DNA from: Pseudorhodobacter sp.
GTDB taxonomy: Bacteria; Pseudomonadota; Alphaproteobacteria; Rhodobacterales; Rhodobacteraceae
Length of the DNA: 8,146 nucleotides
Direction of reading: 5' to 3'
NCBI GenBank assembly: GCA_024641255.1
Contig: JAHEDL010000039.1
Location: forward strand, 1 to 8,146
The notes under the pieces were generated by a model. The model searched no databases and was not told the DNA's origin. It was given only the letters and a program-made list of their open reading frames with translations. Position 1 is the stretch's first letter. Every line of letters starts with the position of its first letter. The position numbers and the translations under genes are program-made. Positions 1 to 6,956 of this stretch are shown here, piece by piece.

Positions 1-452
1 CGCCGCTGCTGGCTGAACCGCAGTCCACCTCGCTTTACAAATACAAACACTGGGAGGTAGAGGCGGTTCAGTATGACGACGGGTCGCTTGCCTGCCTTGC
101 CGAGGTTGATGCCCAAACCGATAGTTTCACGCTTTGGGTCAGTCAGGATCAATCGGTGCGGCTGCAATTCTATTCCACGTCATGGGAATTTGGCGAAGGC
201 GACACCGCCAACCTGCAAGTCGAAATCGACCGGCGCGGCGCATGGACGCTGACCAACGCCGAACTTTACAAAAATTCGATCCTGTTTGACCTGCCCGACA
301 GCGATCAGGGCGTGCGGTTTTTGACCGAAGTGGCGCAAGGCCGCACCGCGCATCTGAAAACTGAAAGCGGCGAAGGCGTGATGGACTATTCGCTTTCGGG
401 GTCGCATGCCTCGATCAATGCGCTGATCGAATGCGCCGACGCCATCCGTTAA
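1..452 (+). CDS. Secreted IalB-like hypothetical protein, 5' end cut off by window edge
   Basis: The reading frame is open from the window edge (first full codon at base 3) to a TAA at 450-452, giving about 149 residues. An internal GTG at 156 could be mistaken for a start, but the same frame continues upstream with protein-like sequence (LYKYKHWEVEAV), so the gene begins outside the window. The visible N-terminus (PLLAEPQS) may be the tail of a signal peptide. The pattern resembles the invasion-associated locus B (IalB) family: an early Trp, a Cys about 15 residues later (SLACLAEVD), alternating short beta strands, and an end motif SLSGSHASINALIEC with a second Cys. The two cysteines could form a periplasmic disulfide. 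The family link rests on pattern recognition only and no precise function can be given. It is followed by a convergent spacer with a terminator hairpin. Confidence 0.7.
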   Translation, partial: PLLAEPQSTSLYKYKHWEVEAVQYDDGSLACLAEVDAQTDSFTLWVSQDQSVRLQFYSTSWEFGEGDTANLQVEIDRRGAWTLTNAELYKNSILFDLPDSDQGVRFLTEVAQGRTAHLKTESGEGVMDYSLSGSHASINALIECADAIR

Positions 453-507
453 CGCGCTAAATCCCGCCCCGCCGCTGACGGTTTCAGGTGGTTTTGGCGT
501 AGGGAAA

Positions 508-531
508 GCCGCCGTTGGCCAAAGCGGCGGC
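508..531. other. GC-rich hairpin in convergent spacer
   Basis: Seven-base arms (GCCGCCG at 508-514 and CGGCGGC at 525-531) are separated by 10 bases that themselves contain the palindrome TTGGCCAA. It lies 55 bases past the stop of the upstream plus-strand gene. No T-run follows on either strand, so it is not a canonical intrinsic terminator. It may still pause polymerase or protect the 3' end of the transcript. The rest of 453-600 shows no gene or convincing promoter. Confidence 0.3.
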
Positions 532-601
532 AACAGGTTTGGCGTGCGAAAGTTAAGATTTTGTAAAAAGGCGCTCGCAAGCCCTTGATATTTCATACGC
601 C

Positions 602-631
602 AAAAAGTGTCGCACAGTGCGACACCCTTTT
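602..631. terminator. Bidirectional intrinsic terminator between convergent genes
   Basis: There is a perfect inverted repeat, GTGTCGCAC at 607-615 and GTGCGACAC at 617-625, which folds as an 8-bp stem with a 3-base loop. Read on the minus strand it sits 17 bases past the dtd stop and is followed directly by five T residues (606-602), a textbook Rho-independent terminator for the kinase-dtd operon. On the plus strand it is followed by CC and four T residues (628-631), so it may also stop transcription from the gene ending at 452. An alternative reading is a dyad operator, but its position between converging genes favours termination. Confidence 0.75.
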
Positions 632-642
632 GCGTGGGGCCG

Positions 643-1086
643 TCACAGCGTGGCCGTATCCATCCAGATCGTCACTGGCCCATCATTGTTCAGGCTGACA
701 TCCATATCCGCGCCGAAAATCCCATTCGCCACCGCCACACCTTCGGCGACGATCCGGCTGCTGAAATATTCGTATAGCCGCTTGCCCTCGTCCGGGGCCG
801 CGGCATAGGAAAACCCCGGTCGATTGCCGCGCAAATCCGCCGCCAGCGTGAACTGGCTGACAATCAGCGCCCCGCCGCCGCTGTCTTTCACCGACAGGTT
901 CATCTTGCCCGCGTCATCCTTGAAAATCCGCAGCTTGCAGATCTTCGCCGCCAACTTGTCGGCGTCGGCTTCGGTGTCGCCCTGCATCGCGCAGATCAGA
1001 ATCATCAGACCCGCGCCAACCTCGCCCACCACCGCGCCGTCAACCGACACAGAAGCGCGCGAAACCCGTTGAAGAACTGCTCTCAC
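643..1086 (-). CDS. dtd: D-aminoacyl-tRNA deacylase (DTD)
   Basis: This enzyme hydrolyses D-amino acids (and glycine mischarged on tRNA-Ala) from tRNA in the cytoplasm, a proofreading step in translation. The product is 147 residues, the usual DTD length. The family hallmarks are present: the opening [12 protein letters not shown], the SQFTL motif at about residues 77-81, and the C-terminal motif NNDGPVT with the Gly-cisPro pair at about 136-137 that gives chiral selectivity. I place the start at GTG 1086, not at a GTG five codons upstream (1101), because family members begin directly with RAVLQRV. This GTG overlaps the TGA of the preceding sugar kinase by 4 bases (GTGA), so translation is probably coupled. 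The Shine-Dalgarno sequence is weak, which fits coupling. A strong terminator follows. Identification is firm. Confidence 0.95.
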   Translation of the reverse strand: MRAVLQRVSRASVSVDGAVVGEVGAGLMILICAMQGDTEADADKLAAKICKLRIFKDDAGKMNLSVKDSGGGALIVSQFTLAADLRGNRPGFSYAAAPDEGKRLYEYFSSRIVAEGVAVANGIFGADMDVSLNNDGPVTIWMDTATL

Positions 1087-2006
1087 AGCTCGTTCGCCCA
1101 CGGCGGGTTGGCCCCAGCGCGGCTGACGGTAATCGCCGCCGCACGCGTGCCCAGTGACAGTGCCGCGTCCAGTTCCGCATCAGAAACCACATCCAGCCGC
1201 GCCTTGCTTAGCGCCCCGGCCTGATGCAGTGCCGCCAGCACGCCCGCGTTGAACGTGTCACCCGCGCCCACCGTATCCACGACAGTCACCTTCTGCGCGG
1301 CAACAAAGCGGTCCTGCCGTGCCGTCACTGCCCGCGCGCCATCAGCGCCTTCGGTGATGAACACAACCTTCGGCCCCTTGGCCAGAATTCCGCGCGCCAA
1401 AGCCGTCAGATCGCCCGCACCTTCCAGCCAGTGCAGATCTTCGTCCGACAGTTTCACAATATCCGCCCGCGCGATCATCCGTTCGATCCGGGCGCGATAT
1501 TCGGTCTCTTTGCCCGCAATGAAGCCGGGGCGAATGTTGGGGTCGATCATTGTCACCCGATGCGCCGCCTCGCGCGCCTGCAGCGCTTCATAGGTGCTGG
1601 CCGCCGGATCGTTGACCAAGGAAATCCCGCCAACAAACACCGCCTGCACCTCTGGCCCGATCACCGGCAGATCTTCGACTGCCAGCATCCGCCCCGCCGT
1701 CGCTTCGTCATAAAATGCATAGGTAGCTTGCCCGTTGACCAGCTTAACGAAAGCAACCGTCGTTGGCCGCCCTGAGCGCGCGCAGAACGAGGTGTCGACC
1801 TTTGACGCCGTCAGCGTATCGGCCAGAATTTCGCCCAGCATATCGGTGGAGATTCCCGAAAAGAACCCCGCAGGCGCGCCAAGCCGCCCCAAGGCGATCG
1901 CCGTGTTGAACACCGCACCGCCTGCATAGGGGGCAAAAGCCGCCTCGCCCAGCGTCGAGGTGCGCGGCAACATGTCGATCAGGGCTTCGCCACAGCTGAG
2001 AATCAT
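1083..2006 (-). CDS. PfkB-family carbohydrate kinase, probable fructokinase
   Basis: This is a 307-residue ribokinase/PfkB-fold enzyme, expected to transfer phosphate from ATP to a sugar in the cytoplasm. Visible motifs are the N-terminal GEALIDMLP (residues 6-14), typical of fructokinases, then the Gly-Gly sugar-binding signature GGAVFNTA (29-36). The C-terminal PfkB signature [12 protein letters not shown] starts at residue 244, with the catalytic base at Asp250 and the anion hole formed by the GAG. The length is normal and no key residue is missing. The ATG at 2006 is supported by a perfect AGGAGG (2012-2017) five bases upstream. It is the first gene of a two-gene unit with dtd, whose GTG overlaps its TGA. 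A LacI-type palindrome sits about 45 bases upstream. The exact substrate (fructose versus another ketose or nucleoside) cannot be read from sequence alone; fructokinase is the best guess. Confidence 0.88.
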   Translation of the reverse strand: MILSCGEALIDMLPRTSTLGEAAFAPYAGGAVFNTAIALGRLGAPAGFFSGISTDMLGEILADTLTASKVDTSFCARSGRPTTVAFVKLVNGQATYAFYDEATAGRMLAVEDLPVIGPEVQAVFVGGISLVNDPAASTYEALQAREAAHRVTMIDPNIRPGFIAGKETEYRARIERMIARADIVKLSDEDLHWLEGAGDLTALARGILAKGPKVVFITEGADGARAVTARQDRFVAAQKVTVVDTVGAGDTFNAGVLAALHQAGALSKARLDVVSDAELDAALSLGTRAAAITVSRAGANPPWANEL

Positions 2007-2011
2007 TTCGG

Positions 2012-2017
2012 CCTCCT
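2012..2017 (-). promoter_or_regulatory. Strong Shine-Dalgarno of the sugar kinase
   Basis: AGGAGG on the minus strand lies 5 bases before the ATG at 2006. It fixes the kinase start and indicates efficient initiation for the first gene of the kinase-dtd unit. Confidence 0.75.
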
Positions 2018-2049
2018 AGGAATTTTTGCCACCCTAGCCGATTTGCATA

Positions 2050-2063
2050 TGTTAGCGCAAACA
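2050..2063. promoter_or_regulatory. Putative LacI/GalR-type operator upstream of the sugar kinase
   Basis: The 14-base sequence TGTTAGCGCAAACA is an almost perfect palindrome with a central CG. Six of seven base pairs match between the halves TGTTAGC and GCAAACA. Central-CG palindromes of this length are typical of LacI/GalR-family repressors, which commonly control sugar genes. It lies 44 bases before the kinase start, where it would overlap or abut the promoter. No regulator gene is in the window, so the cognate protein is unknown. A copy of the right half, embedded in a 12-base direct repeat, occurs at 2101-2112. Confidence 0.4.
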
Positions 2064-2112
2064 CATCCAAAACCGGCGCCAGAACACCGCTAAATTCGCC
2101 CGCAAACACATC
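2056..2112. repeat. 12-base direct repeat, two copies 45 bases apart
   Basis: CGCAAACACATC occurs at 2056-2067 and again at 2101-2112, both upstream of the sugar kinase in the 154-base spacer behind purC. The first copy forms the right half of the candidate operator. The spacing is between four and four and a half helical turns. It could be a second regulator half-site or chance. Apart from this pair and the palindrome I see no gene or terminator in 2018-2160. Confidence 0.35.
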
Positions 2113-2160
2113 GGCGTCAATGCGGCAGACGACAGCACATCGCCCACCGCCGCGCCAAGC

Positions 2161-3135
2161 TTACTTTACGAAATACGGTGCCAGATTTGCCCGCACCCGT
2201 TCCAGCGGCGTCGCATAGCTGGTGTCGGGCACAAAGGTCTGACCGGTAATCGCCTCGAACGCGTCGATATAGACCTTCGAGGTTGCCGCGATCATATCGG
2301 CCGGAATTTCCGGGATCGGATCTTTATACGGGTCACAGCGCGCGCCAACCCAAGACCGGATCACATCCTTGTCAAAGCTGGGCGGACGCGACCCCGCCTC
2401 GAACGCTGCTTCATAGCCCGATGCGATCCAATAGCGGCTGGAATCCGGGGTGTGAATTTCATCGGCAATCAAGATCTGACCGTCGGCATCGGTGCCGAAT
2501 TCATATTTGGTATCCACCAAAATCAAGCCGCGCTCTGCCGCCATCGCCTGACCGCGCGCAAACAGCGCCAGCGCTTTGGCTGAAACCTCGTCCCACTGCG
2601 CCGCTGTCAGCAGGCCTTGCGACACGATATCTGCGGGCGTCAGCGGTTCGTCATGGCCGCCATCGAAGGCCTTCGACGTAGGGGTGATGATCGGGCGCGG
2701 CAGCACCTGATTATCGCGCAACCCATCGGGCAGCACATGCCCATACATATGCCGGATGCCAGCGCGATATTGCGTCAGCACCGAGGTCGAAGTCGTTCCC
2801 GCCAGATAACCGCGCACCACCACTTCGACGGGCAGAATATCAACCCGCTTGCCAATCACGACATTGGGATCGGGATAGGACAGCACATGGTTGGCGCAAA
2901 TATCGGCGGTTTGGTCAAACCAGAACCGCGCCATCTGGGTCAAAACCTGCCCCTTGTAGGGGATCGCCGCCAAAATCCGGTCAAAGGCCGAAATCCGGTC
3001 AGAAGAAATCAAGATCCGCCGCGCGGGCTGGTCTGCCGTTGCTGGCAGATCGTAGCAATCGCGCACCTTGCCGAAATAGGGGTTCGGCAGTTCCGCAATG
3101 CGGGCGTGGTCAAGAACGCGGGTCAGATCGGTCAT
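2161..3135 (-). CDS. purC: Phosphoribosylaminoimidazole-succinocarboxamide synthase (SAICAR synthetase), long form
   Basis: PurC joins CAIR and L-aspartate with ATP hydrolysis to make SAICAR in de novo purine synthesis, in the cytoplasm. Family motifs are clear: GKVRD (22-26), [10 protein letters not shown] (44-53), [10 protein letters not shown] (from 104), the [10 protein letters not shown] loop near 150, LVDTKYEFG near 205, and [14 protein letters not shown] near 220. At 324 residues it is the long type, similar in size to yeast Ade1, rather than the roughly 240-residue E. coli type. I choose the ATG at 3135: GGAGG (3141-3145) sits five bases upstream, whereas a longer version from a TTG at 3150 would bury that site in the coding region. 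It stands apart from other purine genes here, with its own promoter. Many alphaproteobacteria also have a short PurC elsewhere, so this may be a paralog (inference). Identification is firm. Confidence 0.96.
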   Translation of the reverse strand: MTDLTRVLDHARIAELPNPYFGKVRDCYDLPATADQPARRILISSDRISAFDRILAAIPYKGQVLTQMARFWFDQTADICANHVLSYPDPNVVIGKRVDILPVEVVVRGYLAGTTSTSVLTQYRAGIRHMYGHVLPDGLRDNQVLPRPIITPTSKAFDGGHDEPLTPADIVSQGLLTAAQWDEVSAKALALFARGQAMAAERGLILVDTKYEFGTDADGQILIADEIHTPDSSRYWIASGYEAAFEAGSRPPSFDKDVIRSWVGARCDPYKDPIPEIPADMIAATSKVYIDAFEAITGQTFVPDTSYATPLERVRANLAPYFVK

Positions 3136-3140
3136 TTTAG

Positions 3141-3145
3141 CCTCC
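3141..3145 (-). promoter_or_regulatory. Shine-Dalgarno that fixes the purC start
   Basis: GGAGG on the minus strand lies five bases (CTAAA) before the ATG at 3135. It argues against the in-frame TTG at 3150. Confidence 0.7.
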
Positions 3146-3159
3146 GCCAAGGATGGCTG

Positions 3160-3188
3160 GCTATCGCGCGGGGGCGGCGTGATGTCAA
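3160..3188 (-). promoter_or_regulatory. Sigma-70-type promoter of purC
   Basis: On the minus strand a perfect TTGACA (-35, at 3188-3183) is followed after exactly 17 bases by GATAGC (-10, at 3165-3160). The -10 is weak (three of six), but the -35 and spacing are ideal. Transcription would start about 20 bases before the purC ATG, giving a short leader without room for a riboswitch. Confidence 0.5.
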
Positions 3189-3190
3189 CC

Positions 3191-3219
3191 TTGCCGGAAT
3201 GCGGGCAGGGGGCTAGGCT
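3191..3219 (+). promoter_or_regulatory. Possible promoter of the TPR-CHAT gene
   Basis: TTGCCG (3191-3196), 17 bases, then TAGGCT (3214-3219) gives a plausible but weak sigma-70-like promoter, which would leave a leader of about 20 bases before the ATG at 3247. No clear Shine-Dalgarno is seen between it and the start. Its -35 lies back to back with the purC -35 (3183-3188), so the two divergent promoters would share upstream DNA. Confidence 0.25.
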
Positions 3220-3246
3220 TGTGGAAATTCATTTTCATATTTGGCC

Positions 3247-5814
3247 ATGCGTCAGCTTTTTGCGGTTATTCTGTTCCTGCTTTTGCTAGGCCCCGCCGCC
3301 GCGCAGGGTGACAGCGACGCTTTGGCTGCCATCGACCCTGACCTGATACAGCAGGCCAAGGCAGGCGATGTCGGGGCCGCCCTTTCCATCGGCGACCAAC
3401 TTGCGGCTTCGGGGCAAGATGCCGATTTGCGCGCAGCGCTGCCGTGGTTGCGGCAAGCCTACCGTGACAGCAGCCACCTTCCCCCCGAAGACATGGCGCT
3501 TGCGGGCAGCACCGCGCTGTCACTGTCGCGCGCCTTGGCGCAAATGTCGCAGCAACGCGGTGCGCTTGATTTGGCAGCCGAGGCAGAGCGGCGATACCGC
3601 ACCGCCGTTGCCGCCGCCCCCAGCAATGACGGCTGGTATCAGGTTGGCATTGCCGTCGAAGATCAGGGCATATTGCTGCAAGCCCTGTCGCGCTATGACG
3701 AAAGCATCCCCTATCTGGAACAGGCGCGCCAGATTTACGCATCGCTTGATCCGCCGAACGAAACCGCAATGGCGAATGCGTGGTTAAATCAGGGTGTTGG
3801 GCACGAAGGCGCCAATGATCTTGACGCGGCCTTGACCGCCTATGGCGCGTCGCTGGAAATCTTTCGCCGCGTTCTGGGCGACGAGGCGCGCGAAGTGGGC
3901 TATCTGTGCAACAACATTGGCTGGGTGCTAACCCGGCAAAAGCACTACGCCGACGCCCGCGATTGGTTCAACTATGCGCTGCAAGTGCTGACCGCTCGCG
4001 AAGGTGGCTTTTCCAACTCGGTGATGAAAATCCACATCAACCTTGGTCTGGTGTCGCAGGGCGAAAACAAACCTGACGAGGCTATCCAATGGGCGATGCA
4101 GGCCATGCCCTATCTTGTCGCCAACCGCACCGGCACGCTGGATGATCAACGCTGGACCTTCGAACTGCTCAGCCGTGCCTTTGCCGCCAAGGGCCTGCCC
4201 GAGCGGGCGATTTTCTTTGGCAAAATGGCGGTGAATGCGCAGCAAGAGTTTCGTGCCCAAAACACCGTATCGGGCGCGGGCGATACCGCCGCCAGCCAAG
4301 AAGAATGGGGGCGCCTTTACAAGTCCTTGGCCGATCTTCTGATCGCTCAGGGCCGCATTTCCGAAGCGCAGGCGGTGCTGAACATGGCGAAAGAGGAAGA
4401 GGTGTTCAACTTCTTGCGCCGCGATGCCAAAGCCGATCTTACCGAAACCCGCGCGGTGCTAAGCGATAGCGAACTGGCGCAATCTGATAAACTGGCGCGC
4501 TTGGCCGCACTGCCGATCGCGGCGGCGCAAGCGTTGCAAGACCTGACGCTAAAGGTCGAATCCGGCACCGCCACGGCGGCAGAAGAAGATCAGATTTTCT
4601 TGCTGCAAGATGCGCTGCAAACCGCGACCAACAGCTTTGACGCCGCCGTGTCCGATTTTCTGGCCGCCACCCCCGAAGCCACGCGGCAGGCGCAAGCGGC
4701 GCAGTTTGATGCGGTTGGCAGCTATCAGGCCGTGCTTGCCGACCTGCCGCGCCCCACCGCCATTTTGCAGATCGCGGCGCTTGATGATGCAACGCATCTG
4801 TTCCTGACGCTGCCGGGCGTCACCCTGCACGAACAGGTGGCAATCCCGCGCGCCGATTTGGCCCGCATGGTGTTCGAAGCGTTGGAGTCTGTGCAAAACC
4901 TGCAACCCGACGCGCCCGAAAAGCTGGCGGCGCTGGAAAAGGTGCTGTTTGCCCCGGTTGACCACGCCCTAAGCGACAGCGGCATCAAGGTGGTGATGCT
5001 AAACCTTGATGGCTTCCTGCGCTATGTGCCGTTCGCTGCGCTGCACGATGGCAAGGGCTATCTGGTTGAGCGATATGCGTTTTCTCTTTATTCCACCGCC
5101 GTGCCAACGCAGTTTGAACGCGGCCAGCGCAGCCCCGAAGCCACGGTGGGCTTTGGTGTTACCAAGGAACACCCCGGTTTTTCCGCGCTGCCCGGCGTTG
5201 CCACCGAATTGCAAGAAGTGTTCGCGCCGGGGCAGGGCGTGTTGGCCGGGGCTACCGAACTTGATGCCGCCTTTGACGAACGCAGCCTGAAAAAGGCGCT
5301 GCTGAAAAAACCATCGATCCTGCACATTGCCAGCCATTTCAACCTGTTGCCGGGGCGCGAAGACGACAGCTTTTTGCTGTTGGGGGATGGCGCGCATTTG
5401 CCGCTGTCAAAAATCCGCAGCACCCGCGCGCTGCGGTTTCAGGGGGTTGATCTGCTGACGCTTTCGGCCTGTCAAACCGCGTGGGGCGGCGATGGCGCCG
5501 AAATTGATGGCTTTGCCGCCACCGCACAACTGAACGGTGCAGGGGCGGTGCTGGCATCGCTTTGGCCGGTGTCAGATGCCGCCACCCCGCACCTGATGCG
5601 CGATTTCTACCATGCGATGATGACTGATGGGTTGGATAAGGCCGAAGCCCTGCGGCAGGCGCAACTGGCAATGTTGCGCGGGCAGGCGGCACCGTTGCAA
5701 ACCGCCGCCCGGTCAGCCGAACCGCTTGACGGCACGCCAGATGCGCCAAAACCGTATGGTCTGGCGCATCCGTATTATTGGTCGGCTTTCGTGCTGATGG
5801 GCAACTGGCTTTAG
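3247..5814 (+). CDS. Exported TPR-CHAT protein (caspase/separase-like protease fold)
   Basis: The product is 855 residues. Residues 1 to about 20 (MRQLFAVILFLLLLGPAAA) form a Sec signal peptide with an AxA-type cleavage site and no lipobox cysteine, so a soluble periplasmic protein is expected. A helical repeat region follows (about 25-380), with recognisable TPR-like units from about 175 onward (AWLNQGVGHEGANDLDAALTAY, NNIGWVLTRQKHYADARDWF, INLGLVSQGENKPDEAIQW). Next come a helical linker (about 385-500) and a C-terminal CHAT domain (about 530-855). The clan CD dyad is intact: His697 in LHIASHF and Cys742 in LSACQTA. Apart from Cys742 I see only one other cysteine (221). CHAT proteins are thought to be proteases; in some systems the TPR part gates activity or binds partners. 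The target is unknown. ATG 3247 is preferred over TTG 3241 as the start, though neither has a good ribosome site. The gene is divergent from purC and converges on the zinc-ribbon gene with 5 bases between stops. Confidence 0.88.
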   Translation: MRQLFAVILFLLLLGPAAAQGDSDALAAIDPDLIQQAKAGDVGAALSIGDQLAASGQDADLRAALPWLRQAYRDSSHLPPEDMALAGSTALSLSRALAQMSQQRGALDLAAEAERRYRTAVAAAPSNDGWYQVGIAVEDQGILLQALSRYDESIPYLEQARQIYASLDPPNETAMANAWLNQGVGHEGANDLDAALTAYGASLEIFRRVLGDEAREVGYLCNNIGWVLTRQKHYADARDWFNYALQVLTAREGGFSNSVMKIHINLGLVSQGENKPDEAIQWAMQAMPYLVANRTGTLDDQRWTFELLSRAFAAKGLPERAIFFGKMAVNAQQEFRAQNTVSGAGDTAASQEEWGRLYKSLADLLIAQGRISEAQAVLNMAKEEEVFNFLRRDAKADLTETRAVLSDSELAQSDKLARLAALPIAAAQALQDLTLKVESGTATAAEEDQIFLLQDALQTATNSFDAAVSDFLAATPEATRQAQAAQFDAVGSYQAVLADLPRPTAILQIAALDDATHLFLTLPGVTLHEQVAIPRADLARMVFEALESVQNLQPDAPEKLAALEKVLFAPVDHALSDSGIKVVMLNLDGFLRYVPFAALHDGKGYLVERYAFSLYSTAVPTQFERGQRSPEATVGFGVTKEHPGFSALPGVATELQEVFAPGQGVLAGATELDAAFDERSLKKALLKKPSILHIASHFNLLPGREDDSFLLLGDGAHLPLSKIRSTRALRFQGVDLLTLSACQTAWGGDGAEIDGFAATAQLNGAGAVLASLWPVSDAATPHLMRDFYHAMMTDGLDKAEALRQAQLAMLRGQAAPLQTAARSAEPLDGTPDAPKPYGLAHPYYWSAFVLMGNWL

Positions 5815-5819
5815 CTTGC

Positions 5820-6950
5820 CTAGCCGCGCGGTGGCAATCCAAGCAGGGTCGGATCGTACAGATAGGCCGCGCCCACCGCCAAAATCACCGCGCCCACAAC
5901 CGCAAAGCCAATCTTCCACCAGCTATAGGGCCGTTCGCCCTGCACTTCGCCGGTTTGGCCGTTCACCAGAAACCGATAGCTTTTGCCGCCATATTTATAG
6001 GCCGCAGTCCACACCGGCAGCAGCACATGCTTGAAGGTTTCGTTTGAATAGGCGGTCTTCACCCAATCAATCCGCTGCACGTCACCGCCAATATCGGCGC
6101 GCACGTCGCCTTCAATCACCCTTGCCATAGTCTGGTGGGCCTGCGCATTGCCATCGGCCAGACTGACGGTATAGCCCTCGGCCTGAAACCCTGCGATGTA
6201 ATCGGGCGAGTAGGGCTCCAGCTTGTCCAGATCCCATGGCGTCAGGTCGTTGCCCAAACGCGCGGGCAGGCTGGTAGACGCCATCGTCAACACATCGTCA
6301 AACTGCCGCGACACCCGCCCCGACGCCCGATACCAGCGGGTCTTTTGCACCTGCTGCTGACGCCGTTCGGATTTGCCGTTCACGGTGACGGTAACCCATT
6401 CGGTTTCATAGTAATGCTCGCCCCGTTGGCCTTCATAATCGCTGACGGTGTCGGCATCAAAGGTCCAGAATGGCGCGTAAATGCCGGCCATGGTTCGGCC
6501 TTTGCGGGTGTATTCCAGCAGACCGTTTGGCGCGAACCACAGGCTGCCCAGCCAACCGGTCAGCGCATCGCGCGCCTGATCTTCGGTCAGTTCAAATGGC
6601 ACCAAGGCTTGCGGCTTGATGTGGCGATGGCTGCCGGTGTCCACCACCACCGGCGTCGCGCAAAACGGGCATTCGGTGGCGTGATTTGCGCCCTGAAATT
6701 CGACAACAGCGCCACAGTTCGGGCAAGAGGTTGACCGCACCTCTTCGCTGGCAGTGTCGGGCAGGTCATCGGCCAGGCCGCGCGCCAGATCATGTTCGGT
6801 CAAGGCCCGCGCCTTGGCGCGCGGTGGTTTGGCGGCAATCGCCTGAACATGGCCGCAGTGATCACATTTCAGTTCGGTTTGACCGGGCGCATAGCGCAGG
6901 TCGGCCCCGCATTGCGCGCAGGGCCAATGATATTGGTCGGTGACCGCCAT
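5820..6950 (-). CDS. Double zinc-ribbon protein with C-terminal membrane anchor (YdjG-like)
   Basis: This 376-residue protein starts with two zinc ribbons: Cys11/Cys14 with Cys29/Cys32 (CAQCG, CDHCG), and Cys76/Cys79 with Cys94/Cys97 (CPNCG, CPFC). A long mixed region without a fold I recognise follows (about 110-335). It is rich in beta-type sequence and aromatic residues, and has a polar Arg/Gln cluster near 200. A single hydrophobic helix at about 345-365 lies close to the C-terminus, so the bulk is probably cytoplasmic and tail-anchored in the inner membrane. Such proteins are often auto-annotated as TFIIB-type zinc ribbon or even primosomal/helicase proteins; no helicase motif is present. 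It begins 6 bases after the stop of the SPFH gene and is surely co-transcribed with it. The pair recalls Bacillus subtilis YdjG and YdjI, partners of PspA in membrane stress. That homology is inferred from architecture, not from an alignment. Confidence 0.8.
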   Translation of the reverse strand: MAVTDQYHWPCAQCGADLRYAPGQTELKCDHCGHVQAIAAKPPRAKARALTEHDLARGLADDLPDTASEEVRSTSCPNCGAVVEFQGANHATECPFCATPVVVDTGSHRHIKPQALVPFELTEDQARDALTGWLGSLWFAPNGLLEYTRKGRTMAGIYAPFWTFDADTVSDYEGQRGEHYYETEWVTVTVNGKSERRQQQVQKTRWYRASGRVSRQFDDVLTMASTSLPARLGNDLTPWDLDKLEPYSPDYIAGFQAEGYTVSLADGNAQAHQTMARVIEGDVRADIGGDVQRIDWVKTAYSNETFKHVLLPVWTAAYKYGGKSYRFLVNGQTGEVQGERPYSWWKIGFAVVGAVILAVGAAYLYDPTLLGLPPRG

Positions 6951-6956
6951 TTGCCG

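Noticed and set aside
180..596. 138-codon minus-strand open frame opposite the IalB-like gene
   Set aside because: The plus-strand frame continues to the window edge with protein-like sequence and a family-like cysteine pattern; the minus-strand product looks like a random GC-rich shadow.
1087..1101. Five-codon N-terminal extension of DTD from an upstream GTG
   Set aside because: Family members begin with RAVLQRV, and the GTGA overlap gives a natural start at 1086.
1744..2109. 121-codon minus-strand frame beginning in the kinase leader
   Set aside because: It runs through the kinase Shine-Dalgarno and start in another frame and shows no known motif. The repeated DVFA it encodes only reflects the 12-base direct repeat.
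3136..3150. Five-codon N-terminal extension of PurC from TTG 3150
   Set aside because: The GGAGG ribosome site for ATG 3135 would fall inside the coding region.
2617..3216. 199-codon open frame on the plus strand opposite purC
   Set aside because: It overlaps the well-supported purC in antisense, extends over its promoter, and shows no family motif.
6135..6734. 199-codon open frame on the plus strand opposite the zinc-ribbon gene
   Set aside because: It is antisense to a gene with clear zinc-ribbon motifs and a membrane helix. Its translation has no recognisable domain and is the typical by-product of high GC content.
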